Notes: generated from the letters alone by a model not told the origin. Positions 1 to 9,172 are shown, counted from the first letter of the stretch. The stretch: DNA of 32,862 nucleotides from an uncultured Collinsella sp. (GCA_902496845.1 CABVCJ010000019.1:1-32862); one strand, 5' to 3'. A program made the numbers and translations.

Positions 1-1554
1 AGTACAACGCCGGCACCGCGGCAGGCGACGAGGCCGGCACCTGGAGCTGGGACGGTGCCGACGATATGAAGCTCAACGGCTATGACGGCGGCGCGATCGA
101 GGCAGCGGGCAAGCTCAACGTGAGCTACGAGGGCAACAACATCGTCAAACGGCGACGGCCGCGGCATCAAGGTTAAGGATGGCGCGAACGAGAACGCCGA
201 GCTTAATATTCAGGGCGAAGCGTCCAGCACGCTCAACGTGACATCTTCTCGTGACGCCATCACTTCCGTCGGCAGCATCAACATCGACGGCGCTGGCACC
301 GTCAACGCCACGAGCACCGAGCACGATGCCATCGATGCCGGGGGCGATGTCACCATCAAGGGCTCGGGAAACGTTAACGCCACGGGCGATTCGGATGGCA
401 TCAGGGCCGACGGCAACATCACGATCGACAACAGCGGAACCGTCACCGCCAAGGCCACCGAGGATCAGGGTATCGATGCTAACGAAAACCTCATCATAAA
501 GGGCGGCGGCAAGGTAGAGACAAGCTCTATCAAAGACAATGCGATTTGGGCCGACGGCAACATCGAGATCTCGGGTGGCAGCCAGGTCAAGGCAAGCTCC
601 GAGGAAGACGCCGCCATCGACGGTAAAAACAGCCTCACGGTCACGAACGCTTCCCTCAACGCAAGTGGCGTTGGGTATGGCATCTATGTCTACAAGGGCA
701 TCACGTTCGATGGCGCAACCGTAACGGTCCGTGCAAGTGCAGGGAACGATGAAGCCAGCGCCCTCTTCACCGACGAGGACGACATCGTCATCAAGAACGG
801 CTCGATCGTGGATGCGTTCGCAGAAGGCCAGCTCTCGACCGCAATCTCCACCAGAAACTACTACCCCAACGAAGCGGGTGGTCACATCTACATTAGTGAC
901 TCCGTTGTCAAGGCTATAGCCCGCTATGTCGAGTCCGGTAGCGACGGCCCCGATCACTACAGCAACGACCAAAGCGGCGCGGTCATTCCCGAGCATAGGG
1001 GCGTGAACATCGGCATCTTTGCCCGGACCAAGGAGGGCATCACGCCCGCGACCATCTCGATTGTCCGCAGTAAGGTCACAGCTGAGGGAGACACGGCGGC
1101 AATCTTCGCCCTTGCCGTGAGCGCGGACGGCGAGACAATCGGCACCATCGAGATCGAAGGCGCTCCCATCCAGACGCCCACAGGCGGCAAGATCATTGGC
1201 TATCGCAACAAGGAAGAACTCGATGACGGCATCTTCTACGTGGTGGGTCAAACCATCGGCACGGGCGACGCTGTGATCGACTCCCCCTATAACGAAGCTG
1301 TCGCCAAGAGCACGGTCATCGCGCCTCCCGAGGAGATCAAACCCGAGGAGAAGTCAGGCGAGACCAAGCCCGAGGGTTCCAAGTCCGAGGGCACGAAGAC
1401 GACCAAGACCGTTGCAGTTGCAGCCACGGGAGCCAAGATCGCCGGCAAACTCGCAGCAACCGGCGACGCCTCGAGCGCAGCCATCGTGGCAGCCGCCCTT
1501 GCGGGAACAGTTGCCATCGCCGCGGGCGCCGTGGTGAGCCGCAAGCGCTCGTAA
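1..1554 (+). pseudogene. Cell-wall-anchored beta-helix surface protein, frameshifted and cut by the window edge
   Basis: This is the 3' part of a secreted surface protein closely resembling the intact gene at 1826-3610. From base 3 the frame reads YNAGTAAGDEAGTWSWDGAD and continues to about base 147, then runs into a stop at 174-176. The homologous protein resumes in another frame from base 148 (NGDGRGIKV) and stays open to 1554. Aligned with the paralogue, the simplest explanation is two missing bases (or one extra) near 147. The body has repeated coils of about 22 residues of the pattern G-N-I-x-I-x-G-x-G-x-V, typical of right-handed beta-helices and resembling the Cthe_2159/DUF4353 carbohydrate-binding family. 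The C-terminus has a Pro/Glu/Lys/Ser-rich wall spacer, the sortase motif LAATGD, a hydrophobic helix and the tail RKRS. The open part after the shift could start only at an internal GTG (238). Either a true pseudogene or an assembly error. Confidence 0.8.
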
Positions 1555-1647
1555 ACACTTTTTCGCACGGGACGGGTGGATCGCGGCCCTTGCCTTCCTC
1601 GTCTACTTCTTCGTAGCGTAAGGGCAAGGCTGCAAAAGCTGAACAAT

Positions 1648-1686
1648 AAAGCGCGGAGTCGCCATGCGGCCCCGCGCTTTTCTTTT
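1648..1686 (+). terminator. Rho-independent terminator after the first surface-protein gene
   Basis: The arms AAAGCGCGG (1648-1656) and CCGCGCTTT (1672-1680) are perfect inverted repeats, followed by TCTTTT. An ATG at 1664 lies in the loop, so the in-frame upstream extension of the next gene to that codon is not a plausible start. Confidence 0.85.
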
Positions 1687-1825
1687 AGCGCCGGTCCCTG
1701 CGCCGGCGTGCGGCCTATTTCTCCCCAATTTTGGCCATTTTGCCCTCCAAACGGCACTACCGCCGGCAACATCCAGCAGATACGCTGAATCTAGTCGTAT
1801 AGGCCCTATGAGAACGGGAGCAACC

Positions 1826-3610
1826 ATGGCAGCCTTGTTCACGACCCCCAAACGCAATGACACTACCGCCGGAACCCATGTTGCCGAACCCGACGTTCGC
1901 CATCGCATAGGACTCGCGCACGGCAGCTGGCGCCGCGTGACGCGCCGCATCGTCGTGGGCGCCGTGTGCGCGCTCACGGTGAGCTCGCTGCTCATGCCGA
2001 GCGTCTCGCTCGCAGCGGAATGGGTCAAGGTCGGCGGCAACAAGTACAACACCGCGGCGAGCGACGAGGCCGGTACCTGGTCGTGGGACGGCGCCGACGA
2101 CTTGAAGCTCAACAACTATAACGGCGGCGAGATCCAGGCCGCAGGCAAGCTCAACGTGAATTACTCGGGAACCAACATCGTCACTGCCGAATGGATCGAA
2201 AGCATCAACGTTTCTCATGGCACTAACGAGAATGCCGAGCTCAATATCCAAGGCGACGAGGGCGGCACGCTCAGCGTGACATCTACTGAGGACGCTATCC
2301 TCTCCACGGGTAATATCAACATCGACGGAGCCGGATCCGTCAACGCCACGAGCACTGGGTTTGATGCCATCAATGCCGGAGGTGATCTCGCTATCAAAGG
2401 TTCGGGCAACGTCAACGCCACGGGTGCATCGGATGGCATCAGGGCAAACGGCAATATCACGATTGACGACAGCGGAGCCGTCACCGCCAGGGCTACCAAG
2501 GACAAGGGTATTGGAGCCGACAAGAACCTCACCATCAAGGGTGGCGGGACGGTCGAGGCAAGCTCAGCCGATGGTGAGGCCCTTTGGAGCGGCGGCAATA
2601 TCAACATCTCGGACGGCGGCCAGGTCAAGGCAAGCTCCGAGAAAGACGCTGCCGTCGAGGCCAAGGGCAGCCTCGCAGCCACAAACGCCTCCCTCAACGT
2701 AAACGGTGTTGAATATGGCGTCTATGCCCACAAGGGCATCACCCTCGATCATGCAAACGTGACGGTCCGTGCAAGTAAAGGCAGATACGGTGGCGCCAAC
2801 GCCCTCTTCACCTACCAGGACGACATCGTCGTCAAGAACGGCTCCACCGTGGACGCGTTTGCGGAAGGCGAGGTTTCGGCTGCATTCTCCACCAGAAACG
2901 ATCGACCCAACGAGAAGGGTGGCCACATCTACATCAGCGACTCCGTTGTCAAGGCCATAGCCCGCTATGTCGAGAACGGCGACGGCCCCATCCCCTACAG
3001 CGAAAACCAAGATGGCGAGACGAGGCGCGAACCCCAAGGCGAGAACATCGGCATCATCGCCCAGACCAGCGAGGGCGTCACACCCGCAGTCATCTCGATC
3101 ATCCGCAGCAAGGTAACGGCCGAAGGAGATACAGCGGCAATCTTTGCCCGTGCCATGAGCGCTGACGGCAAGACAATCGGCACCATCAAGATTGAGAACG
3201 CCGCCATCCAGACGCCCGAAGGCGGCAAGATCATTGACTATCGCAAGCTCCGTGACGGCATCTACGAGGCAGGCCAAGCCATCGGCACGGGCGACGCCAC
3301 GGTCGACTCCCTCTATATCAAAGCAGTCGCCAAAAGTACGACCATCGCACCTCCCGAGGTAGCCAAGCCGGAAGACCCCAAGCCCGACGAGACCAAGCCC
3401 GCAGAAAGCAAGCCCGCGGAGTCCAAGCAGAACCCCAAGCCTGAGGGCTCAAAGCCGACCAAGGCCGTTGCGGCTTCAACCACGAAAGCCAAGACTACCG
3501 GCGTGCTCGCGGCAACCGGCGACACCTCGGGTGCGGCCATCGTGGCAACCGTCCTTGCGGGAACAGCCGCTATCGCCGCAGGCACCATGGCGAGCCGTAA
3601 GCGTTCTTAG
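1826..3610 (+). CDS. LAXTG-anchored beta-helix surface protein, probable carbohydrate binder
   Basis: A 594-residue secreted cell-wall protein. A long N-region with WRRVTRR precedes a hydrophobic core and the motif SLAAE, giving cleavage near residues 63-64. Residues of about 110-260 form at least six tandem coils of roughly 22 residues (GNINIDGAG, GNITIDDSG, KNLTIKGGG, GNINISDGG), as in right-handed beta-helices; the pattern resembles Cthe_2159/DUF4353 polysaccharide-binding proteins. A spacer of PKPDETKPAESK-like repeats, the motif LAATGD (residues 561-566), a hydrophobic segment and RKRS complete a sortase anchor. LAXTG is the motif of class E sortases of high-GC Gram-positives. ATG 1826 has GGGAG at 1816-1820, five bases upstream; ATG 1808 is an alternative. 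It is a tandem paralogue of the gene ending at 1554. Binding to a plant or host polysaccharide is inferred, not shown. Confidence 0.85.
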   Translation: MAALFTTPKRNDTTAGTHVAEPDVRHRIGLAHGSWRRVTRRIVVGAVCALTVSSLLMPSVSLAAEWVKVGGNKYNTAASDEAGTWSWDGADDLKLNNYNGGEIQAAGKLNVNYSGTNIVTAEWIESINVSHGTNENAELNIQGDEGGTLSVTSTEDAILSTGNINIDGAGSVNATSTGFDAINAGGDLAIKGSGNVNATGASDGIRANGNITIDDSGAVTARATKDKGIGADKNLTIKGGGTVEASSADGEALWSGGNINISDGGQVKASSEKDAAVEAKGSLAATNASLNVNGVEYGVYAHKGITLDHANVTVRASKGRYGGANALFTYQDDIVVKNGSTVDAFAEGEVSAAFSTRNDRPNEKGGHIYISDSVVKAIARYVENGDGPIPYSENQDGETRREPQGENIGIIAQTSEGVTPAVISIIRSKVTAEGDTAAIFARAMSADGKTIGTIKIENAAIQTPEGGKIIDYRKLRDGIYEAGQAIGTGDATVDSLYIKAVAKSTTIAPPEVAKPEDPKPDETKPAESKPAESKQNPKPEGSKPTKAVAASTTKAKTTGVLAATGDTSGAAIVATVLAGTAAIAAGTMASRKRS

Positions 3611-3667
3611 ACGCCTCTGCGCACATGGCAGCTCCCGCGAAGGCCCCGAGCCCCAGCACCGTTTAAC

Positions 3668-3706
3668 AACGCCACCGCCGAGCTCCCCTCCGGCGGTGGC
3701 GTTTTC
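3668..3706 (+). terminator. Rho-independent terminator after the intact surface-protein gene
   Basis: A strong GC-rich hairpin with arms AACGCCACCGCCG and CGGCGGTGGCGTT around a short loop (3681-3690), followed by TTCC. It separates the surface-protein gene from the esterase gene. Confidence 0.8.
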
Positions 3707-3817
3707 CATATGCGTCCGCAGGGGATGCGCGAGATTGTCTTTGGTCTAGCCCAACCGGCATACGCTGGCGTGCGACAATTGGGGCTGCCGATATCACAAC
3801 ACTGAGAGAAGCCCGTC

Positions 3818-4483
3818 ATGGAAGCGCATCAAAAGCAGATAACCGTTTATTCGAATCATACGGAAAGCGCGCCTGTCATCTACCTTCCTGTGGTCGTGGG
3901 CGACGGCAGCGAGGTTTATAAGTGTTGCCGAGAGCTCGACTGTCCGCCATTCGCCCTCGTCACCATTGGCGGGCTCGATTGGAATCGCGAGCTGAGCCCC
4001 TGGGCATGCGACGGGACCGTACGCGATGCCGAGCCTTTCGGCGGCCAAGCTGCCGATTTTCTTGATGAGCTGCTGAATCAGATAATCCCCCAGGTCGAGT
4101 CGTCGCTTCCTCAGCCGCCCACCCGGCGCGGCATTGCCGGTTACTCGCTCGCGGGCCTCTTCGCACTCTGGTCCCTCTGGCAAACCGACGCCTTTGACCG
4201 CGCCGCGAGCGCATCGGGGTCGCTATGGTTTCCCGACTTTGTCGACCGTGCCAGCACGGCCCCTTTTGCCGGCAGCCCGCAAGCCGTCTACCTGTCACTC
4301 GGCAAAAAGGAAACCAAGACGCCCAACCGCATGATGCGGCATGTACTCGACGACACACGCGCGATGGAAGCGTTGCTCGTCGAGCGCGGCATTCCAACAA
4401 CGCTGGAGCTCAACCCCGGCAATCACTTTGCCCAAACCGACTTACGCATGGCCCGCGGCATCCACTGGATACTGACACATTAA
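3818..4483 (+). CDS. Alpha/beta-hydrolase fold putative esterase
   Basis: A 221-residue protein of the putative-esterase type (esterase D/BesA-like, PF00756 group). The nucleophile elbow GYSLAG places the catalytic serine at S110. The histidine is probably H203 in NPGNHF, as is usual near the C-terminus of this family. No signal peptide or membrane helix is visible, so it should be cytoplasmic. The family includes esterases that open ferric siderophores or cleave acyl esters; the substrate here cannot be told. ATG 3818 is preceded by GAGAGAAG. The gene stands alone between two terminators and is convergent with the permease gene. Confidence 0.8.
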   Translation: MEAHQKQITVYSNHTESAPVIYLPVVVGDGSEVYKCCRELDCPPFALVTIGGLDWNRELSPWACDGTVRDAEPFGGQAADFLDELLNQIIPQVESSLPQPPTRRGIAGYSLAGLFALWSLWQTDAFDRAASASGSLWFPDFVDRASTAPFAGSPQAVYLSLGKKETKTPNRMMRHVLDDTRAMEALLVERGIPTTLELNPGNHFAQTDLRMARGIHWILTH

Positions 4484-4485
4484 AA

Positions 4486-4519
4486 ATGGTGCCCACACGC
4501 ATATACGCATGGGCACCAT
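4486..4519. terminator. Bidirectional terminator between convergent genes
   Basis: Perfect arms ATGGTGCCCA (4486-4495) and TGGGCACCAT (4510-4519). The plus strand continues into ATCTTGTTTT, and the minus strand continues into TTTTAATG, so it can serve both the esterase gene and the leftward permease gene. Confidence 0.85.
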
Positions 4520-4544
4520 ATCTTGTTTTAGCTGAACGCAGCTG

Positions 4545-5879
4545 CTACTCAGCAGCCTCCTCAAGCTCGGAGACATCAAACTCAAAGTCGTTACCCGGCA
4601 GGATGGCGTTGAGCACAATGCCCACCAGTGAGCCCACGGCAATGCCGGACAGCGAAATCGTCACGCCGCCGAGCTCCAACACGATGGCGCCGGCGGTGCT
4701 GTACGCGATGCCGAGCGAAAGCACGAGCACCAGCGCGGCAACCAGCACGTTGCGGTTGTTCTGGAAATCGACCTGGTTCTCGATGAGGTTGCGGACGCCC
4801 ACAGCGCTGATCATGCCGTAGAGCACGAGCGACACACCGCCGATCACACACGCCGGCATGGCCGCAATGACAGCCGCGAACTTGGGGCAGAACGAAAGCA
4901 CGATGGCGCAACACGCGGCAATTCGAATTACGCGCGGGTCGAACACGCGCGTCAGGGCGAGCACGCCGGTGTTCTCACCATACGTAGTGTTGGCCGGAGC
5001 GCCAAAGAGCGAAGCCAGAATCGTGGCAAGGCCGTCGCCGAGCAGCGTGCGATGCAGACCGGGATCGGCAATGTAGTTGCACTCGCAAGTCGAACCGATA
5101 GCAGAGATATCGCCGATATGCTCGATCATGGTCGCGAAGGCCAGCGGCATGATGGTGATGATGGCCGTCGTGGCAAGACCGCTATCGAACTGCGGCCCAA
5201 AGAGTGCAAACACGGTGTTGTCCCACACGATGGGCAGACCGACCCACGGAGCGGCGGCAACGCCCGAGAAATCAACCTCGCCGAGCGCAGCCGCAACGGC
5301 ATAGCTCACCACAACGCCCAGCAAAATCGGCACGATCTTGACCATGCCACGGCCCCAGATGTTGCAGATGACGATAACGGCAACGCCAATGACAGCCACA
5401 AGCCAGTTGGTCTGGCAGTTAGCAATAGCGGAACTTGCCAGGATCAAGCCGATGGAAATGACGATGGGGCCAGTCACCACCGGCGGAAAGAAACGCATGA
5501 CACGCTTGGCGCCAAACGCGCGGAAGAGCGCCGCCAGCACCGGATAGAGCAGACCGGCACAAGCTACGCCCAGGCAGGCGTAGGGCAAAAGCTCGGTCTC
5601 GCCGTTGGGCGCGATTGCGGCATAACCGGCAATAAAGGCAAACGATGAGCCCAAAAATGCCGGCACCTTACCGCGCGACAGGAAGTGGAACAGCAGCGTG
5701 CCCAAGCCGGCAAACAAAAGCGTTGCCGATACCGAGAGGCCGGTGAGCACGGGCACCAGCACGGTGGCGCCAAACATGGCAAACAGGTGCTGTAGGCCGA
5801 GCAGGAACATGCGCGGGCGGCCGAGCGACGATGCGTCGTAGATGGCATCGCTGACGGCGGGCGTCGAGGACTGGGACAT
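4545..5879 (-). CDS. uraA: Uracil/xanthine permease, NCS2 (NAT) family
   Basis: A 444-residue polytopic membrane protein of the nucleobase-cation symporter-2 family, importing uracil (possibly xanthine) with protons. Family signatures are clear: Q30-H31 in GLQHLFAMFG (TM1), the FLGSSFAF segment in TM3, E253 in MIEHIGD (TM8) and E302 in TTYGENTGV (TM10). These are the substrate-binding glutamates of E. coli UraA. The length is normal for the family. ATG 5879 has AAAGGA about seven bases upstream. A minus-strand TACAAT (5949-5954) could be its -10 box, giving a leader of about 60 bases; no RNA switch was recognised there. The C-terminus is acidic (FEFDVSELEEAAE). Uracil is more likely than xanthine, but sequence alone does not settle it. 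Confidence 0.93.
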   Translation of the reverse strand: MSQSSTPAVSDAIYDASSLGRPRMFLLGLQHLFAMFGATVLVPVLTGLSVSATLLFAGLGTLLFHFLSRGKVPAFLGSSFAFIAGYAAIAPNGETELLPYACLGVACAGLLYPVLAALFRAFGAKRVMRFFPPVVTGPIVISIGLILASSAIANCQTNWLVAVIGVAVIVICNIWGRGMVKIVPILLGVVVSYAVAAALGEVDFSGVAAAPWVGLPIVWDNTVFALFGPQFDSGLATTAIITIMPLAFATMIEHIGDISAIGSTCECNYIADPGLHRTLLGDGLATILASLFGAPANTTYGENTGVLALTRVFDPRVIRIAACCAIVLSFCPKFAAVIAAMPACVIGGVSLVLYGMISAVGVRNLIENQVDFQNNRNVLVAALVLVLSLGIAYSTAGAIVLELGGVTISLSGIAVGSLVGIVLNAILPGNDFEFDVSELEEAAE

Positions 5880-6001
5880 GGATGTCCTTTCGAATGGAAG
5901 GGCGATCAGGCATATCGGATAACCTGCCCGAACGATACGATCCGAACCATTGTACGCGATACACTATGCCTCGCACGCGCCGCCACCTGCAAACACTAGC
6001 G

Positions 6002-7135
6002 CTATTTCCAAACGCGCTCGGCAATGCGCTTGACCAGCGCGATCTTTGCCCATTGCTCATCCTCGGTCAGCTTGTTGCCAATCTCGCAGCTGGCAAAGCC
6101 GCACTGAGGCGACAGATACAGGTTCTCGAGCGGCACGTACTTTGCGGCTTCACGGATGCGCTCGACGATAACATCCTCGTTCTCGAGCTCTGCCGCCTTG
6201 GTGGTTACCAAGCCCAGCACGACCTTCTTGCCCGGGGCAACGTACTTGAGCGGCTCAAAACCGCCGGCGCGCGGCGTATCGAACTCCAGGTAAAATGCAT
6301 CGACATCCTCGTTTGCGAACAGGTACGGCGCGATGGGGTCATAGCCGCCCTCGAAGGCATAGGTGGAGTGGTAGTTGCCGCGGCACACATGCGTGTTGAT
6401 GACCAGATCGTCGGGCTTGTCCGCGATGGCGGCATTGTTGAGCGCCACGCCCAGCTCGCTTACCTTTTGCAGGTCGACCGGGCTCATGCCGGTTTTGGCG
6501 ACAAAATCGGTGTCGCAGTAGATGCCCCAGGTGCAGTCATCAAACTGGATGTTGCGGCAGCCTGCTGCGTACAGGTCGGCGATCACCGTGCGATAAGCGG
6601 CTGCGATGGCGTCGGCAAGTTCCTCATCGGTCTTATAGACAGCGCGCAGGCTCTCCTGCTGGCCGTCGCAGCGGTCGAGCGTGACTTCGGAGAACGTCTG
6701 GATCGGCGCCGGAATGGTTTGCCGCGCGACCTGGCCCTCCCCCTCGAGCGCCTTGACAAATTTAAAGTGCTCGACGAACGGATGGTTCTCGCCGCTAATG
6801 GGGCCGGTTACCACGGCGGTGTCGGCTGTGGTCTCCTCGTCGTGGAACATATAACCCGTACGCGAGGTACGGCGTTCAATGCCGTTAAGGCCCCACATAA
6901 AATCGAGGTGCCAGTAGCTGCGGCGAAACTCACCATCGGTGATGACCTGCAGGCCGGCGGCCTTCTGCTTTGCCACCAAATCGCGAATGGCATCGTCCTC
7001 GACGGCCTTAAGGCCGGAAGCGTCGAGTTTACCCGCGACATAGGCGGCACGGGCGTCCTTTACAGCCTGCGGACGAAGAAAGCTGCCGACGATATCGGCG
7101 CGAAACGGCGCGTCCAGCGTGGTTAAAGCACTCAT
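6002..7135 (-). CDS. MetE-like cobalamin-independent methyltransferase (YxjG/YxjH family)
   Basis: A 377-residue protein of the MetE C-terminal-domain superfamily, resembling Bacillus YxjG/YxjH. These one-domain proteins are thought to transfer methyl groups to homocysteine or related thiols; the methyl donor is often unknown. The zinc ligands of MetE are all recognisable: H249 and C251 in NTHVCRGN, E284 in FYLEFD and C345 in SPQCGF. Other family motifs are DGEFRRSYWHLDF (67-79) and FDDCTWG (198-204). ATG 7135 is chosen because AGGGAG lies six bases upstream; the longer in-frame start at 7153 would place that site inside the gene. It lies directly downstream of a LysR regulator gene, with a probable promoter and operator between them. 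Confidence 0.9.
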   Translation of the reverse strand: MSALTTLDAPFRADIVGSFLRPQAVKDARAAYVAGKLDASGLKAVEDDAIRDLVAKQKAAGLQVITDGEFRRSYWHLDFMWGLNGIERRTSRTGYMFHDEETTADTAVVTGPISGENHPFVEHFKFVKALEGEGQVARQTIPAPIQTFSEVTLDRCDGQQESLRAVYKTDEELADAIAAAYRTVIADLYAAGCRNIQFDDCTWGIYCDTDFVAKTGMSPVDLQKVSELGVALNNAAIADKPDDLVINTHVCRGNYHSTYAFEGGYDPIAPYLFANEDVDAFYLEFDTPRAGGFEPLKYVAPGKKVVLGLVTTKAAELENEDVIVERIREAAKYVPLENLYLSPQCGFASCEIGNKLTEDEQWAKIALVKRIAERVWK

Positions 7136-7173
7136 AGATATCTCCCTTTGCATTGGTTGCTTTACTGGGACAG

Positions 7174-7202
7174 AGTATGAGCGCTCATATGGCCATCGTA
7201 AA
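7174..7202 (-). promoter_or_regulatory. Probable promoter of the MetE-like gene
   Basis: On the minus strand TTTACG (7197-7202) and CATACT (7174-7179) are separated by 17 bases, a weak sigma-70-type pair as expected for an activated promoter. A perfect 14-bp palindrome, TATGAGCGCTCATA (7176-7189), overlaps the -10 and spacer. Confidence 0.45.
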
Positions 7203-7211
7203 ATATACGTT

Positions 7212-7246
7212 TATATCAGTTTGATATAGATGTTTCCTATATCAGT
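7212..7246 (-). promoter_or_regulatory. Probable LysR-family operator
   Basis: An inverted repeat GATATAG-N7-CTATATC (7223-7229 and 7237-7243) is accompanied by a direct repeat of TATATCAGT (7212-7220 and 7238-7246). Its centre is about 66 bases upstream of the inferred start of transcription near 7167, which is where LysR-type regulators bind their recognition site. Confidence 0.5.
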
Positions 7247-7290
7247 CTGGACTGCCATAAAGAAATTTGACCCGCGCGGAGCACAGCAGC

Positions 7291-8187
7291 CTAGATATGC
7301 TGGCGAATCGCGTCGATATAGGCCTGCCCGTAGCGCGTAAGTGTCGTGTTCTTGCGCGTGATGATGCCGATCTCCATGTACTCGTCTACATCGAGCGGAA
7401 TCGAGATGATGCCGGGGCCGTTGAGCTCGTGACTGATCACGCCTGAGCATACCGTGTAACCGTTGAGGCCCATAGCCAGGTTGAACAGCGTCGCACGGTC
7501 GCGCACGCGGATATTCTTGCGACGCTCAAACGTCGAGGTCAGTTCCTCGGAATAGTAGAACGAGTTATAGCTGCCCTGCTCGTAAGACAAAAACGGGTAG
7601 TCTTCCAAGTCCTCAAGCGTCACGCTGGAGCGGCCCGCCAGCGGATGGTCGGCGCACACGAAGACATGCGGCGTAGCGCAGAAGAGTCCCTCGAATACGA
7701 GCTCGTTGGCGGCGAGCATGCGCTCGATAACCTCGCGGTTATGCTCGGATAAGTACAGGATGCCCAGTTCGCTTTTCATATGTGCGACGTCCTCGATAAT
7801 CTCGTGGGTTTGCTCCTCGCGCAGGGTAAAGTCGTAGCGCGCGGCATCGAACTCACGGATCACATCGACAAACGCGTTGACAGCAAAGGAATAATGCTGG
7901 CAGCTCACACTAAAGTGCGGCACCTGCTCGGATGCGCCCTTGTACTTGCCCTCGAGCAGGTCGGCCTGGTCGAGTACCTGGCGCGCATAGCCCAAGAAGG
8001 TCTCGCCTTCCTCGGACACAACGACGCCCTTGTTAGTGCGCTCAAAGATGTGCACACCCATCTCGTTTTCGAGATCGCGAATCGACGCGGTAATCGAAGG
8101 CTGCGACACAAAGAGCCGGCGCGAGGCTTCGGTGATGCTGCCGCATTCGGCAACTTTGACGACATATCTGAGCTGCTGGAGCTTCAT
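7291..8187 (-). CDS. LysR-family transcriptional regulator
   Basis: A 298-residue LysR-type regulator. The N-terminal winged helix-turn-helix is clear: MKLQQLRYVVKVAECGSIT, then RRLFVSQPSITASIRDLE and GVHIFERTNKGV. The rest is the two-lobed effector-binding domain. The first residues and spacing resemble the CysB/CysL-like branch, where ligands are often sulfur metabolites; that is suggestive given the MetE-like gene just downstream, but not decisive. ATG 8187 is chosen because AGGGAG stands seven bases upstream and the family's N-terminus begins exactly there; the frame stays open further upstream without homology. It starts 10 bases after the HAD phosphatase stop codon and is probably co-transcribed with it. 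Confidence 0.93.
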   Translation of the reverse strand: MKLQQLRYVVKVAECGSITEASRRLFVSQPSITASIRDLENEMGVHIFERTNKGVVVSEEGETFLGYARQVLDQADLLEGKYKGASEQVPHFSVSCQHYSFAVNAFVDVIREFDAARYDFTLREEQTHEIIEDVAHMKSELGILYLSEHNREVIERMLAANELVFEGLFCATPHVFVCADHPLAGRSSVTLEDLEDYPFLSYEQGSYNSFYYSEELTSTFERRKNIRVRDRATLFNLAMGLNGYTVCSGVISHELNGPGIISIPLDVDEYMEIGIITRKNTTLTRYGQAYIDAIRQHI

Positions 8188-8197
8188 GGCTGTCTCC

Positions 8198-9106
8198 CTA
8201 GACGTTCGTGACGTCGAAACCCGTCGCATCCATCTGACGCATAAACGGCGGCATCTCCCCCGTCGCGGCGCAGGCGGCAATCTGATGCAGAGCCCCGGCA
8301 ACCGCATCGTCTGCCGCAGCGCCGACATGCCAGCGCGCGGCAGCCGTGACAGCCTCGTTGGCATTGGCGACTGCAACGGAGTTGGGAACGGCGTCGATCA
8401 TGGGCAGGTCGTTATCGGAATCTCCGAATGCGGCCACCTCGTCGGGCGTCAGGCCCAAAGCGCGCGCCAACTCCAGCGCAGCGCAGCCCTTATCCCAACC
8501 AGCCGGAAGGATGTCAAACAGGCGCACGCGGTTGTTGGGAAACACGAGCGAGAGTTCCGGCACCTCAACGGCAACGCGCTCGCGTAGCTCCGCGAGCTCC
8601 TCACGTGAACGGGCGCTCCAAATATTCGCCTTAAACACCGGCGCGTCATCGACGACGGGACGGCACGGGGCCTCTTCGCCTTTGAGCCACGCGTTGCCGC
8701 CCGACTCCATGGCGCGACGCACGCGCTCGGGATCGCTCGTCACGCAGTAGGCATCGTTACCCCAAAAGTCATCACCCAGGCTGTAGACCTTCAGATACGT
8801 ATCATCGGTCTCTTGCTCCAAGTAGTCAGCCAAGCGCATAAGTGCGGCGTTATCGGTCGCATGCGAGGCTACGGCCTCGCCGTCCACAAACATGACCTGG
8901 CCGTTGCAGAACGCACCGGTCGAAAAGCACTCGGAACGATTTTTGAACATCCAGCCCATCGCGGACGGTTGGCGACCCGAAACCGGGCCAAAGTGCAGAC
9001 CAGCCGCCTGCATGGCATGAATGCCCTCGATGGCGTAGTCACTGGCGCCGTCATGTCCAGCCGGAATCAGCGTATCGTCCATATCGGTCAGCACAAGTTT
9101 GATCAT
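8198..9106 (-). CDS. HAD-superfamily phosphatase, Cof-like
   Basis: A 302-residue haloacid-dehalogenase-type hydrolase of the Cof (C2-cap) class. Motif I is DMDDTL with D8 as nucleophile and D10 as general acid. Motif II is in PVSGRQ, motif III is the lysine of GWDKG, and motif IV is FGDSDNDLPM. Such enzymes dephosphorylate sugar phosphates, flavin or pyridoxal phosphates; the substrate cannot be told. ATG 9106 has GGGGGA just upstream. It is divergent from the thiamine operon and lies 10 bases ahead of the LysR gene. Proximity to the thiamine genes might hint at a thiamine-phosphate substrate, but the two sets are on opposite strands and this is weak. Confidence 0.88.
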   Translation of the reverse strand: MIKLVLTDMDDTLIPAGHDGASDYAIEGIHAMQAAGLHFGPVSGRQPSAMGWMFKNRSECFSTGAFCNGQVMFVDGEAVASHATDNAALMRLADYLEQETDDTYLKVYSLGDDFWGNDAYCVTSDPERVRRAMESGGNAWLKGEEAPCRPVVDDAPVFKANIWSARSREELAELRERVAVEVPELSLVFPNNRVRLFDILPAGWDKGCAALELARALGLTPDEVAAFGDSDNDLPMIDAVPNSVAVANANEAVTAAARWHVGAAADDAVAGALHQIAACAATGEMPPFMRQMDATGFDVTNV

Positions 9107-9172
9107 AGAGTCCCCCAGTCATTTTCACCGTAACCATTGTAACGGTGCGCTAGTATAGGGAACAACAGATTC

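Noticed and set aside
1664..1825. Extension of the second surface-protein gene to the ATG at 1664
   Set aside because: That codon lies in the loop of a terminator hairpin, and the signal peptide needs a later start with its ribosome site at 1816-1820.
5882..7126. A 414-codon open frame on the plus strand opposite the MetE-like gene
   Set aside because: The minus-strand protein has all MetE zinc ligands; the plus-strand frame is a shadow.
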